From the NCBI GenBank assembly GCA_964587515.1, contig CAZPMO010000051.1:1-27229 (forward strand): a DNA stretch of 27,229 nucleotides, given 5' to 3'. Positions 6,877-14,568 of this stretch are shown here, one piece after another (position 1 is the stretch's first letter; every line of letters starts with the position of its first letter). Under the pieces are notes generated by a model. The model did not search any database, was not told the origin of the DNA, and saw only the letters and a list, made by a program, of their open reading frames with translations. The DNA comes from CAZPMO01 sp964587515 (lineage in GTDB: Bacteria; Pseudomonadota; Alphaproteobacteria; MPNO01). The position numbers and the translations under genes are program-made.

Positions 6877-8486
6877 TGGCCGATAACATTCTGATACGCG
6901 GCGGCCGCGTGGTCGATGGTACCGGCGCGCCGCCCTTCCCGGCCGACGTCGCCGTGCGCGACGGCAGGATCGCCGCGATCGGCCCGGACATCGCGGCCTC
7001 CGGCGCGCGCGTGATCGAGGCGGCCGCGCGCATCGTCGCGCCCGGGTTCATCGACATCAAGACCCATTCCGACTGGACGCTGCCGCTGATGCCGCAATGC
7101 GAATCCAAGGTGCGTCAGGGCGTGACAACCGAGGTGATCGGCCATTGCGGGTTCTCATCGGCGCCGGTGCTGCCGGGAATGGCCGAGGCGCTGGCCGAGT
7201 ATCTCGGCCCCAGCGCACCGTGGCTCGATTTCGTGGAAACCGATTATGCGGGTTATGCGCGGGACTTCCCGGCCACCGCCGTCAACCGGGTGATGCTTGT
7301 CGGCCACAACACGTTGCGCCTGATGACCATGGGCATGGAGGACCGCCCGCCCGCGCCCGACGAACTTGCCCGCATGAAATTACTGCTCGAAGAAGCGCTG
7401 GCGGCGGGAGCCTTCGGCATGTCGTCGGGACTGTTCACGGCGCCGGGCTCCTATGCCGCGGGCGAGGAGCTGGTCGAACTCGGCGCGATCCTGAAGAACC
7501 GTAACGCGCTCTACTTCACCCATCTGCGCGATGAATCCAACCGGGTCTACGACGCCGTCGACGAGGCCACCGAGTTCGGCGAACGCACCGGCGTCCATGT
7601 CCAGATCGTCCATATCAAATTGTCGGGCATGGACAATTGGGGCGGCGCGGAGAAGCTGATCGGCCAGCTTGCGGAGGCGCGCGCGCGCGGCGTGCGCATC
7701 GACTGCGACGAGTACCCCTATGTGGCCGCCTCGAATCCATTGAAGAACCTGATGCCGAGTTGGCTTCAGGAAGGCGGCGTCGACGCGATGCTCGAACGGC
7801 TGGGACAGACAGAAATCCGCGCCCGCTTGCGCGCCGAGATCGATGCGGACGGTCTGAACAATTTCGGCCGTATTCCGGGCTGGGACGCGATCCGCATCTC
7901 GATCTCGCCCAACCAGCCCGTGGAATATGCCGGTCGCACCATGGCGGAGATCGCCGACGAACGCGGCGCCGATCATTTCGAGACCGCGCTCGATTACATC
8001 GTCGAGGATCGCGGCCAGTCACGCGTCCTCGTCAGCTCGATCTCGGAAGACGATGTGCGCGCCTTCGTACGCGACGCAGACGTGATGGTGGGATCGGACG
8101 GGAATTCCGTCGCGCCATACGGCGCCACCGGCCAGGGCAAGCCGCACCCGCGCTTTTACGGCACCTTCGCTCGCATCCTCGGCCAGTATGTGCGCGACGA
8201 GGGGCTGCTGCCGGTCGAGCGCGCGATCTGGAAGATGACCGGGGCGCCGGCCCGCGCGCTGGGGCTGACCGACCGCGGAATTTTGCGCGACGGCATGGCG
8301 GCCGACATCACGGTGTTCGACCCCGCCACCATCGCCGAGAAGGCGACCTTCCAGGACCCGCACCAATACGCGGTCGGGATCGAGCACGTGCTGATCAACG
8401 GCGCGTCGGTGATCGCCGAGGGCGAACATACCGGCGCGTTGCCGGGGGGGATGTTGAAACCGGCGATCGGTGATAACGACCTTTAG
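6876..8486 (+). CDS. N-acyl-D-amino-acid deacylase-like amidohydrolase
   Basis: A 536-aa metal-dependent amidohydrolase of the D-aminoacylase group, which hydrolyses N-acyl-D-amino acids or similar amides. The N-terminal beta-sandwich (ILIRGGRVVDGTGAPPFPADVAVRDGRI in pieces over 5-32) leads into the TIM barrel. Visible site residues are H64, C91 (IGHCGFS), H216 (FTHLRDES), H246 (VHIKLSG) and the catalytic-type D408 (VGSDGN). The first His of the usual HxH is Lys62 (DIKTHSDW), so one metal site may be altered. The C-terminus carries the usual GILRDGMAADITVFDP. It is translationally coupled to the VOC gene and followed after 21 bp by a tiny membrane protein gene. The natural substrate is uncertain. 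Confidence 0.9.
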   Translation: MADNILIRGGRVVDGTGAPPFPADVAVRDGRIAAIGPDIAASGARVIEAAARIVAPGFIDIKTHSDWTLPLMPQCESKVRQGVTTEVIGHCGFSSAPVLPGMAEALAEYLGPSAPWLDFVETDYAGYARDFPATAVNRVMLVGHNTLRLMTMGMEDRPPAPDELARMKLLLEEALAAGAFGMSSGLFTAPGSYAAGEELVELGAILKNRNALYFTHLRDESNRVYDAVDEATEFGERTGVHVQIVHIKLSGMDNWGGAEKLIGQLAEARARGVRIDCDEYPYVAASNPLKNLMPSWLQEGGVDAMLERLGQTEIRARLRAEIDADGLNNFGRIPGWDAIRISISPNQPVEYAGRTMAEIADERGADHFETALDYIVEDRGQSRVLVSSISEDDVRAFVRDADVMVGSDGNSVAPYGATGQGKPHPRFYGTFARILGQYVRDEGLLPVERAIWKMTGAPARALGLTDRGILRDGMAADITVFDPATIAEKATFQDPHQYAVGIEHVLINGASVIAEGEHTGALPGGMLKPAIGDNDL

Positions 8487-8507
8487 GACGCATGGGAGGG
8501 ACGACGG

Positions 8508-8675
8508 ATGTTTCGTCTTTGGATTGCCGCCGCGGCGGTCCTGTTTTTCCTGATCTGGATTTTGTTCTTCCAGGCGATCGTGGTGCTCGTCATTTTCGCC
8601 GTGGTCGTCGGCGGTATCTGGATCTGGTGGGAGGTCCGCGAGCTCAAAAAAGCCATGCGCACCCCGCCCCGCTAG
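8508..8675 (+). CDS. Small 55-aa membrane protein
   Basis: ATG 8508 is preceded by an excellent ribosome site (GGGAGGGA). The 55-aa product has a hydrophobic stretch from about residue 6 to 41, long enough for one long or two short transmembrane helices. It is rich in Trp, Phe, Val and Ile, and is followed by a basic tail (EVRELKKAMRTPPR). Such a run in a GC-rich frame with a strong Shine-Dalgarno is unlikely by chance. It lies 21 bp after the amidohydrolase gene and probably shares its transcript. Its stop is 9 bp from the stop of the convergent potassium channel gene. I do not recognise a family. Confidence 0.7.
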   Translation: MFRLWIAAAAVLFFLIWILFFQAIVVLVIFAVVVGGIWIWWEVRELKKAMRTPPR

Positions 8676-8688
8676 CCCACCCCGCTAG
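8672..8688. other. Short hairpin/direct repeat spanning two convergent stop codons
   Basis: CTAGC (8672-8676) and GCTAG (8684-8688) form a 5-bp stem, and CCCCGCTAG is also repeated directly at 8667-8675 and 8680-8688. Both TAG stops, one on each strand, lie in it. It has no T-run and is too short for a strong terminator. It may be a small duplication. Confidence 0.4.
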
Positions 8689-9782
8689 AGAGCGCGAACC
8701 AGAGAAACGACCTCGGTTTCCGGGATTTCCCGGCCTTCCTTGACGAGTATGTAAAGGGCCTTGGCGTTGACCGGCTCCGACGCCAACGGGTTGCATTCGA
8801 TGGACTCGGTTTCCGCGTCGGCATAGGCGACCGGCGTCCCCATGCCCTTGACGATCAATTCCGAGGCGAGCTTGCCCCAGACCACGCCCTCGACGGCGAC
8901 ATCATAGCGCAGGCACTCGTCGCCCAGCGACGTGAACAGGTTCTCGATGATGTATTCGGATCCCGGCGCCACGACGGCGCGGACCATCATCTCCGGATAG
9001 CCGCGCATCGGCCGCATGACCGACGACGCGCCGACCTTGCGCAACCTCTCGCGGTTGCCGTCATCGACGCATTCGGCGAGGACCAGGCAATCGCCGTTCA
9101 GTTCGCGCACCCGATGGATAACGTCGAAGGCGGCGCCGTCCGACTTGGGATCATCCGTCTCGGCCAACACCACGATCGCCGCGGCCCGGGCGGCGTCCGC
9201 CGATTCAAGCCCGTCCGCGGTATCGCCACGCCCATGTACATGCACGATATCGAGGTTTTGCAGCGCGGCGGGCAAGCCCTCCGGCCAGGCCTCGGAAAGG
9301 ATCATGACCGGTCGTTCCCGGCCCCAGCCCGTCAAGCGAAATTGCCGCACGAGGGTGTTGAAATAGGTCTGCGCGGCGATTTGCGGCGCGTTTATCAGCA
9401 GGATATGGTCTTGCAAGTTCCACCTCCATTCGCCTCTGATCATGCGCAACCGGCGCGAGGCTCGGTAGTCGAAATAATCGCCCGCCCCTTTGGCAAGCGC
9501 GAAGATGCCCCCGAAATAAAGCAGCACCACCGTGGAAATTCTGCCCGCCGCGCTGGATGCCGACACATCGCCGTAACCCACCGTGGTCACCGTGGTCACG
9601 GTGAGCCAGGCGGCGTCGCCGAGGGAAAAGCCTTCGAAGGCCATCATCGCCGCAATATGCAGCGCGCCTATGGCGGCGAGATAGGCGGCGATCAAAGGGA
9701 TAGCGCGCCCTGCGCTGGGGCGCTGGAAGCCGACGCGCGACGTCGCGGAACGCCGCAGACGGCGCCAGAAAGCAAATAGCAT
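8685..9782 (-). CDS. Two-TM potassium channel with RCK/TrkA-N-like cytoplasmic domain
   Basis: A 365-aa inner-membrane channel. TM1 is at about 27-50, the pore helix and selectivity filter at 57-72 (TVTTVTTVGYGD, with TVGYG at 67-71), and TM2 at about 81-103. A cytoplasmic Rossmann-like domain (about 122-240) and a TrkA-C-like tail (about 270-360) follow. The usual GxGxxG nucleotide loop is replaced by LLINAPQIA (about 128-136), so NAD(H) binding in the standard way is doubtful. It is the last gene of the minus-strand PspA/DUF operon, 20 bp after the DUF2491 gene. This suggests K+ flux is part of that membrane-stress response. The stop is 9 bp from that of the convergent 55-aa gene. Confidence 0.93.
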   Translation of the reverse strand: MLFAFWRRLRRSATSRVGFQRPSAGRAIPLIAAYLAAIGALHIAAMMAFEGFSLGDAAWLTVTTVTTVGYGDVSASSAAGRISTVVLLYFGGIFALAKGAGDYFDYRASRRLRMIRGEWRWNLQDHILLINAPQIAAQTYFNTLVRQFRLTGWGRERPVMILSEAWPEGLPAALQNLDIVHVHGRGDTADGLESADAARAAAIVVLAETDDPKSDGAAFDVIHRVRELNGDCLVLAECVDDGNRERLRKVGASSVMRPMRGYPEMMVRAVVAPGSEYIIENLFTSLGDECLRYDVAVEGVVWGKLASELIVKGMGTPVAYADAETESIECNPLASEPVNAKALYILVKEGREIPETEVVSLVRAL

Positions 9783-9802
9783 CTCCGGTCCCCCCGCGAC
9801 CC

Positions 9803-10435
9803 TCAGGCCACCCAGAACTCCTCGACGACGGACTCCGCCATCAGCGCCACCAACGTGACATCGGTGCGCCCGCCGTCGAACACCGCGACCTCGACGGCGA
9901 AACGGCGTCGATCGCCGACCAGACGATAATGATCGAACGCTTCGGCGTCGTCGGCGAGCGTCGAGTCGATTTTTGTCACCGCCGGATCCTGTTCGTGATG
10001 ATAGGCTTGTAGCGCCGCTTCCTGACGGTAAATCTCCGTCGTCCAGCCTTCGAATTCAGGTAGCTCCGCACGCCGATGCAATACCAGATTGGCCGGCTCG
10101 TCGGGATCGAACAGTCGCGCGAACTCATCCAGGTCGAACAGCCGCTCGACGTCCGGACGCCCGATCGTCCGGGCCAGCGCCAGCGCGCCGTCGTCGTCCC
10201 GCCACATATCGTAGCCGCCGCCGTCGTCGAGGGTGAGCACCCGGCGCACCTTGTGCGGCCCGCCGAGATCGATGGCCCGCACCGACGCCACCCGCGCCTC
10301 GACGGTCGACAACCCGTGGGGCGCGACGAAGCCGAACTTCAGGAAATCGCCGGCACTCAGGTCCCAGGCATGCTCGACCTTTCGCGCCTTGTCCTTGTCC
10401 TTCGAGCCGCCGCCGAATAAACGGCGAAGCATCAT
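9803..10435 (-). CDS. yjfK: DUF2491 family protein (YjfK type)
   Basis: A 210-aa soluble acidic protein that fits the DUF2491/YjfK family in length and motifs (RRLFGGG at the start, AWDLSAGDFLKFGF, GGYDMWRDDDG, EFARLFDPDEP, FDHYRLVGDRRRFAVEVAVFDGGRT). No signal peptide or TM segment is visible, so it is cytoplasmic. Molecular function is not known for the family. In E. coli yjfK lies beside the PspA-like yjfJ, and the same order is seen here. Its ATG overlaps the PspA stop (ATGA), so the two are translated together. Assignment rests on resemblance plus gene order. Confidence 0.78.
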   Translation of the reverse strand: MMLRRLFGGGSKDKDKARKVEHAWDLSAGDFLKFGFVAPHGLSTVEARVASVRAIDLGGPHKVRRVLTLDDGGGYDMWRDDDGALALARTIGRPDVERLFDLDEFARLFDPDEPANLVLHRRAELPEFEGWTTEIYRQEAALQAYHHEQDPAVTKIDSTLADDAEAFDHYRLVGDRRRFAVEVAVFDGGRTDVTLVALMAESVVEEFWVA

Positions 10436-11124
10436 TCGGCCCGCTTGGCGCGGATTCGCGCCAGCACATCGCCGCCCGAAGCGTCGGAGCCGACGATGCC
10501 GGCTTCCTTGAGGCGCCGGTCGAGATCGCCGCCCTCTTCCTCCTGCGCCAGATGCGACGCGGCCTCCATGCGGTCGGTCCGCTCCTGCTGGCGCTTCTTG
10601 ATGCGCTCGAGGGAACCGGTGGCCGACGTCATGGCGGTGTTGGAGCCGGAGAACCGCGCGCTCGCCGCGGCCGACGCCTTCTGCACCTTTTCGGTGGCCT
10701 TGACCATGGACACCTGGCGCTTCATCGCGGCGACGTTCCGTTCCGTCGACTTGATGCTGCGTTTGAGCTGGTTGACGCCGGTATCGTACTGGGTGAAGGC
10801 CTGCTGTTGCAGACTAAGCTCGGACTCGTATTGGGCGATGCGTTCGCAAACCTCGGTGGCCAGCGTCTCATCGTTCTTGTCGAGCGCCTTTGCGGCATAG
10901 TCCTCGTGCTCGGCAATGGCGGATTTCAACCGCTCGACCTCGCGCTCGACACCCTTGCGCTCGGCCATCACCTGGGTGAGCTGGGACTTCGCCTGGCTCA
11001 ACTCCTTGTCCGCGTCGCGGATTTCCTGATCGAGTATCCGCAGCGCCTGATGGTCGATAACGGCCTCGCCGGCCTCGGTGGCACCGCCGCGGATGGCGGT
11101 AAAAAGCTTTGCTAAAACGGCCAT
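10432..11124 (-). CDS. yjfJ: PspA/IM30 (Vipp1)-family membrane-stress protein (YjfJ type)
   Basis: A 230-aa, almost wholly helical protein with long charged coiled coils (about 25-170), typical of PspA/IM30 proteins that oligomerise on damaged inner membrane and limit proton leakage. The N-terminal amphipathic segment (MAVLAKLFTAIRGG) fits the membrane-binding helix. The tail ends DVLARIRAKRAE. A very good ribosome site (GAGGAGG) lies 6-7 nt upstream. Its neighbours (DUF2170 before, DUF2491 after) indicate the YjfJ subgroup and not the sigma54/PspF-controlled PspA; no pspBC or pspF is present and no -24/-12 promoter was seen. Confidence 0.9.
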   Translation of the reverse strand: MAVLAKLFTAIRGGATEAGEAVIDHQALRILDQEIRDADKELSQAKSQLTQVMAERKGVEREVERLKSAIAEHEDYAAKALDKNDETLATEVCERIAQYESELSLQQQAFTQYDTGVNQLKRSIKSTERNVAAMKRQVSMVKATEKVQKASAAASARFSGSNTAMTSATGSLERIKKRQQERTDRMEAASHLAQEEEGGDLDRRLKEAGIVGSDASGGDVLARIRAKRAE

Positions 11125-11145
11125 GATGACCTCCTCACTGATAAA

Positions 11146-11787
11146 TTAGTTGAGAAACGGGGACACGACTTCGACGGCCTCGAGCGTGTTGTCGCTCAGC
11201 ACCTCGAGTTCGGTAATCACGTCCTCGGTGGAGGCGTTCGCCGCCAGCGCCCCGAATACGACATAACGGTTGCCGATTTTTCCGAACGACGACAGCGGCA
11301 AGGGGACGTTCATCTCCAGCAGCGTCGCCAGCATCTCCGTGCGCCCTTCCGGCTTTACCTGATCCTCGCTCCACAGATAGGTGAGGCAGAGGATCTGCTC
11401 GTCGTCGGCCGACACCAGAATGGGAAACTCCTGGCGATCCTCGACCACGATTTCGATCGCGCCGTCGTCCTCGGACTCCATCGCCGAAAATGTAAAGCCG
11501 TTTTCCGAGGTGAAGTTGTCGAGGGTCTCGCGCATCAGCTTGATATCCATGATTTCCTTCCCGCTATTACCCATTAAATCCGGTTCACTAAGCGCCGGCA
11601 CGATGCCCCGGCGCAATAACTGCTCGACGCGGCGGAGAAACTTCCGGTGCTCGGCCGGAATCCACACTTCCACCGGCGCCAGCCCGGCCCGCTGCAGCCG
11701 CGTCCTCTGTCGCCGCTTGCGCTCCGCGACGGAAAGCGGCTGGGCGCGTCCGGTGGTGTCCGCCCCTTCCATTACTCTTGATTGCAA
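11146..11787 (-). CDS. yjfI: DUF2170 protein (YjfI type) with N-terminal ribbon-helix-helix-like extension
   Basis: The frame opens at TTG 11787 (alternative ATG 11772) and encodes up to 213 aa. Residues 80-213 match the stand-alone DUF2170/YjfI domain in size. Residues 18-62 are different: a basic run (AERKRRQRTRLQRAGL), a short strand (PVEVWIP) and a helix (AEHRKFLRRVEQLLRRG), the layout of small ribbon-helix-helix DNA-binding proteins. A strong ribosome site (GGGAAGGA) lies just before the internal Met80 (ATG 11550), preceded by AT-richer DNA. The cell may thus make both a long form and a DUF2170-only form, or two ancestral genes may have fused. DUF2170 function is unknown. An operator-like palindrome lies about 40 nt upstream. 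Confidence 0.75.
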   Translation of the reverse strand: MQSRVMEGADTTGRAQPLSVAERKRRQRTRLQRAGLAPVEVWIPAEHRKFLRRVEQLLRRGIVPALSEPDLMGNSGKEIMDIKLMRETLDNFTSENGFTFSAMESEDDGAIEIVVEDRQEFPILVSADDEQILCLTYLWSEDQVKPEGRTEMLATLLEMNVPLPLSSFGKIGNRYVVFGALAANASTEDVITELEVLSDNTLEAVEVVSPFLN

Positions 11788-11824
11788 TCGGCCGCAAATC
11801 CCACAATCCGATCCTTTCCATTAC

Positions 11825-11849
11825 GTGACTTGTCACGCGTGACAGTCAC
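11825..11849. promoter_or_regulatory. Operator-like array of four alternating GTGAC half-sites
   Basis: On the plus strand it reads GTGAC-TT-GTCAC-GC-GTGAC-A-GTCAC. The centre TGTCACGCGTGACA (11831-11844) is a perfect 14-bp palindrome, flanked by outer GTGAC (11825-11829) and GTCAC (11845-11849). It begins next to the -10 box of the listed minus-strand promoter and covers the expected start site, a classic repressor position. No second copy was seen before the other genes of the operon. The binder is inferred; the RHH-like N-terminus encoded just downstream is the obvious candidate. Confidence 0.75.
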
Positions 11850-11878
11850 AATATGGGGGAGTGTGGCGAAAATGTCAA
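11850..11878 (-). promoter_or_regulatory. Internal sigma70-like promoter for DUF2170-PspA-DUF2491-channel genes
   Basis: The minus strand has a perfect -35 TTGACA (11873-11878), a 17-bp spacer and a -10 CATATT (11850-11855, 4/6). It lies in the only long gap (104 bp) of the operon. Predicted initiation near 11843 falls inside the GTGAC array. This could drive the last four genes separately from the first three. Confidence 0.65.
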
Positions 11879-11891
11879 GGGCGATCGGCGT

Positions 11892-13646
11892 TCACTCGTC
11901 GGCGCTCCGGTAGAGCCCTTGCTCGGTCTCCCAGCCGCGCTGGTAATATCTGTAGACGGCGGCGTTGCCGACGCGGTTGACCTCGATGTCTTCCAGGCCC
12001 TCGAAGACCCCGCCGGGAAATGCGAACGCCGCCAGCAGGACGTCCTTCGTGGTCCAACGGTCATCGACCGGCAGTCGGTCGAGCGCGGCGATCCGTTTGC
12101 TCGCCGACGCCCCCAGCCGGGTGGCGATGGTCCATCCCCATTCGCCGAAGCTGGGCACGTTCTGGTGGTACTGCTCCACATTGGCGAATCCGACCGAGGC
12201 AACGGTCTTGCCGATGCTGAGGAAGGCCTGGCGGGAATGGTAGGGCGATGTCGACTGGACCGCCATCGCGCCGTCGCCGGCCAGCAGCAACTTGAGCTTG
12301 CGGTAGAATTCCGCCGCATACAGCCGGTTCAGATCGGGATGGCTGGCATCGGGCAGGTCGACCACGATGACGTCGAAGGCGCGGCGCTGCCGCAACAGTT
12401 CGTCGACGGTCAGGAACGCGTCGCCGAACCGGGTGCGCACGCGCGGGTCGCGGAAGGCGAATTCGTTCAACTCCAGCAGCGGCCGGTTGATCACGCGACC
12501 GTCGCGCACCAGCGGCTTGGAGAAGAGATCCACCAACTGGGAATCGAGATCCAGCAGCATGACCTCCTTCGGGTTCCACCGCAGGATATCGCGCAGCGCC
12601 AACCCGTCGCCGCCGCCGATGATCAGAACCCGTTCGCGCCGCGCCGAGGCGGCCAGCGCGGGATAGGTCAGCATCGCGTGGTAGACATGTTCGTCGTTGC
12701 TGGCGAACTGCATGCGACCGTTGATGAAGAACGTATAGAGGGGCTCGTTGCGCGGATCGCCGAGCCGTTCGGTAACTGTGAGGCGCTGATACTCCGTATT
12801 GACGCTGTGGACGACACGGTCGCGATACAACAAATCCTCCATCGCCCGGGACCAGTTGGCGCCGTGGAGTGCGGCCACGGCGAGCAGTGCGGCGACCGCG
12901 CCGTGAAGCGCCAAGATCCACCAGACTCGCCGCACCGAACGCCCGTAAAGGGCGAGAAACAGGAGCCCCATCGCCAGATTGACTGCCGCGGTCAGCACCG
13001 CCGCGCGAGCCGGCTCCATCGACAGCATGAACGCTACCCACAGCGCGGCGCCGATGCCGGCGCCGATATAATCGGCACCGTAAATGGTGCCCGTGTTGTG
13101 CACCAGGTGGCGACGATGGAACTCCTGGCGCACCCGTGCCAGCAGCGGAATCTCCATCCCCACCATCACACCGACGGCGGCGCCGAGGAGGTAGGGCGCG
13201 ACGCCGGCGAACCAGCCGAGCGAGGCAAAAAGTCCGCCCTCGGGCACCAGGTCCGGCGGCATGGCGTAGGTATCGGCGATGACCCGTGGAAGAACGACGG
13301 CAAGCGCCGTGACGCCGCCGAGGATCAGCACCGACAGACCGCCGAGCGCCGCGAGCGACGCCTCCAGCCACGCGAAGCCCGAGAACGGATGGCGCACCGC
13401 GCGCGCCAGGAAAGAGCCCACGCCCATCGATACGATCATCACGCCGATCATGGTGAAAATAACCGTCTCGACCGCGCCCAGGACCCGTCCCGCGGCATGC
13501 GCCAACAGATATTCGTAGACCAGCCCGCAGCCGGCGAGTACGCCGGTGATGGTCATGATGGCGACGTCGTTGGCTCTCACTGAGGCGGCTGAAGCCCCGA
13601 TGCCGCCGGAATTCGGCGTCGACTCGGTCGCCGCCTCGGTGGGCAT
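11892..13646 (-). CDS. Membrane-embedded spermidine-synthase-like aminopropyltransferase
   Basis: A 584-aa protein. The N-terminal half (about 27-260) has seven or eight transmembrane helices. The C-terminal half (about 275-560) is a spermidine-synthase/Rossmann methyltransferase-type domain: EYQRLTV (285-291), DEHVYHAML (318-326), GGGDG (344-348), LLDLDSQ (364-370), GDAF (408-411) and VVDLPDASHPD (428-438), with D430 and D433 at the catalytic and gate positions. It may transfer an aminopropyl group from decarboxylated S-adenosylmethionine to an amine at the membrane. The usual YHE...H motif is YHAMLTY, so the acceptor may differ from putrescine. It starts in a TGATG overlap with the DUF350 gene, which implies joint function with DUF350. 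Confidence 0.88.
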   Translation of the reverse strand: MPTEAATESTPNSGGIGASAASVRANDVAIMTITGVLAGCGLVYEYLLAHAAGRVLGAVETVIFTMIGVMIVSMGVGSFLARAVRHPFSGFAWLEASLAALGGLSVLILGGVTALAVVLPRVIADTYAMPPDLVPEGGLFASLGWFAGVAPYLLGAAVGVMVGMEIPLLARVRQEFHRRHLVHNTGTIYGADYIGAGIGAALWVAFMLSMEPARAAVLTAAVNLAMGLLFLALYGRSVRRVWWILALHGAVAALLAVAALHGANWSRAMEDLLYRDRVVHSVNTEYQRLTVTERLGDPRNEPLYTFFINGRMQFASNDEHVYHAMLTYPALAASARRERVLIIGGGDGLALRDILRWNPKEVMLLDLDSQLVDLFSKPLVRDGRVINRPLLELNEFAFRDPRVRTRFGDAFLTVDELLRQRRAFDVIVVDLPDASHPDLNRLYAAEFYRKLKLLLAGDGAMAVQSTSPYHSRQAFLSIGKTVASVGFANVEQYHQNVPSFGEWGWTIATRLGASASKRIAALDRLPVDDRWTTKDVLLAAFAFPGGVFEGLEDIEVNRVGNAAVYRYYQRGWETEQGLYRSADE

Positions 13647-14539
13647 CAGCCGACTTGGCTCATCAGCAGCAACCCGATCGCCAGATAGACCGACACCTCG
13701 GTCAGGGCGACGCCTATATTGCCTTGACGGTCGACCTCTTCCGCCAGATCAATCCCGGTCAGCACGCAGCGCTCGGCAAGCAGGCTGAGCAGCACCAGCG
13801 CCACCGTGGCGCCGATGGAGAACACGCCCCAGACGAGCGCCTGGGAAATCGGATCGCCGCCGGTAACGTAGGGCGCGAGGTCCGACGCCGCCGACACGGC
13901 CAACGCCACGCCGACCTGAAACCCCACGAACCTGAGAGCCAATGCCAGATTTCCCGACCCGACGGCTTCGTGAAGCCGGGTATCCTTGTTGCGTTTCCCG
14001 AACACCCAGATGCGATAATAGGCCGACAAAGTGAGAATGATCTGCGAGACCACGTAACCCACGATCACCGCGATCAGCCCCGGCGCGAGAGCATCGTCGG
14101 ACCACACCAGGACCGCGCGCACCATGATCGCCGTCGCCAGGACGTTGCCGGCATCGACCACGGCGACCGCCGTGTTGCCGTTCGATATCTCCTGCTTCAC
14201 CGAAAGGGCGGGCAACGCGACCCGGTCGAAGATCAACCGGGTCAGCCACATCAGCACCAGCCCGAGCGCCCCGTACGCCACCATCTCGGTGGCCTCGGAC
14301 CCGAAATTGCCGGCGAACCCGCCGGAAACGACGCCGGTGAGCATGATGGCGATGCCGGCGGTGGCGCCCGCGAGCGAGATTCCAACCGCGAAATTGTCCT
14401 TCACCGCCAGTTCGTGCATCGTATCGACGCCGCTCGCGACGCCATAGATAAAGCGCACCAGCAGCAGGATGGCGAATACGATGACGAAATCCATCGCCAT
14501 CATTCCCAGGGTCTGTCCTGACAGGATATTGGGGTCCAT
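13646..14539 (-). CDS. yjfL: Tandem DUF350 inner-membrane protein (YjfL type)
   Basis: A 297-aa membrane protein with about eight helices arranged as two DUF350 repeats. The first (about 15-140) includes VKDNFAVGISLAGATAGIAIML, and the second (about 150-290) includes GSGNLALALRFVGFQVGVALAV. E. coli YjfL has a single, shorter DUF350, so this is the duplicated form. Molecular function is unknown; a transport or channel role is often guessed. GGAAGG lies 9 nt before ATG. Its TGA overlaps the ATG of the aminopropyltransferase-like gene, and the lipoprotein gene ends 29 bp before it. Confidence 0.88.
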   Translation of the reverse strand: MDPNILSGQTLGMMAMDFVIVFAILLLVRFIYGVASGVDTMHELAVKDNFAVGISLAGATAGIAIMLTGVVSGGFAGNFGSEATEMVAYGALGLVLMWLTRLIFDRVALPALSVKQEISNGNTAVAVVDAGNVLATAIMVRAVLVWSDDALAPGLIAVIVGYVVSQIILTLSAYYRIWVFGKRNKDTRLHEAVGSGNLALALRFVGFQVGVALAVSAASDLAPYVTGGDPISQALVWGVFSIGATVALVLLSLLAERCVLTGIDLAEEVDRQGNIGVALTEVSVYLAIGLLLMSQVG

Positions 14540-14568
14540 CTCCAGATGCCTTCCTCGTCTGATGTCTT

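Noticed and set aside
11850..11878. Sigma54 promoter for the PspA unit, as in the E. coli psp operon
   Set aside because: No GG-N10-GC type -24/-12 element was seen upstream, and no pspF-like gene is near; a sigma70-type box is present instead.
11853..13583. 576-codon plus-strand open frame
   Set aside because: It lies opposite the spermidine-synthase-like gene and reads as His/Gln/Arg/Asp-rich sequence without domain pattern, a usual artefact of GC-rich coding DNA.
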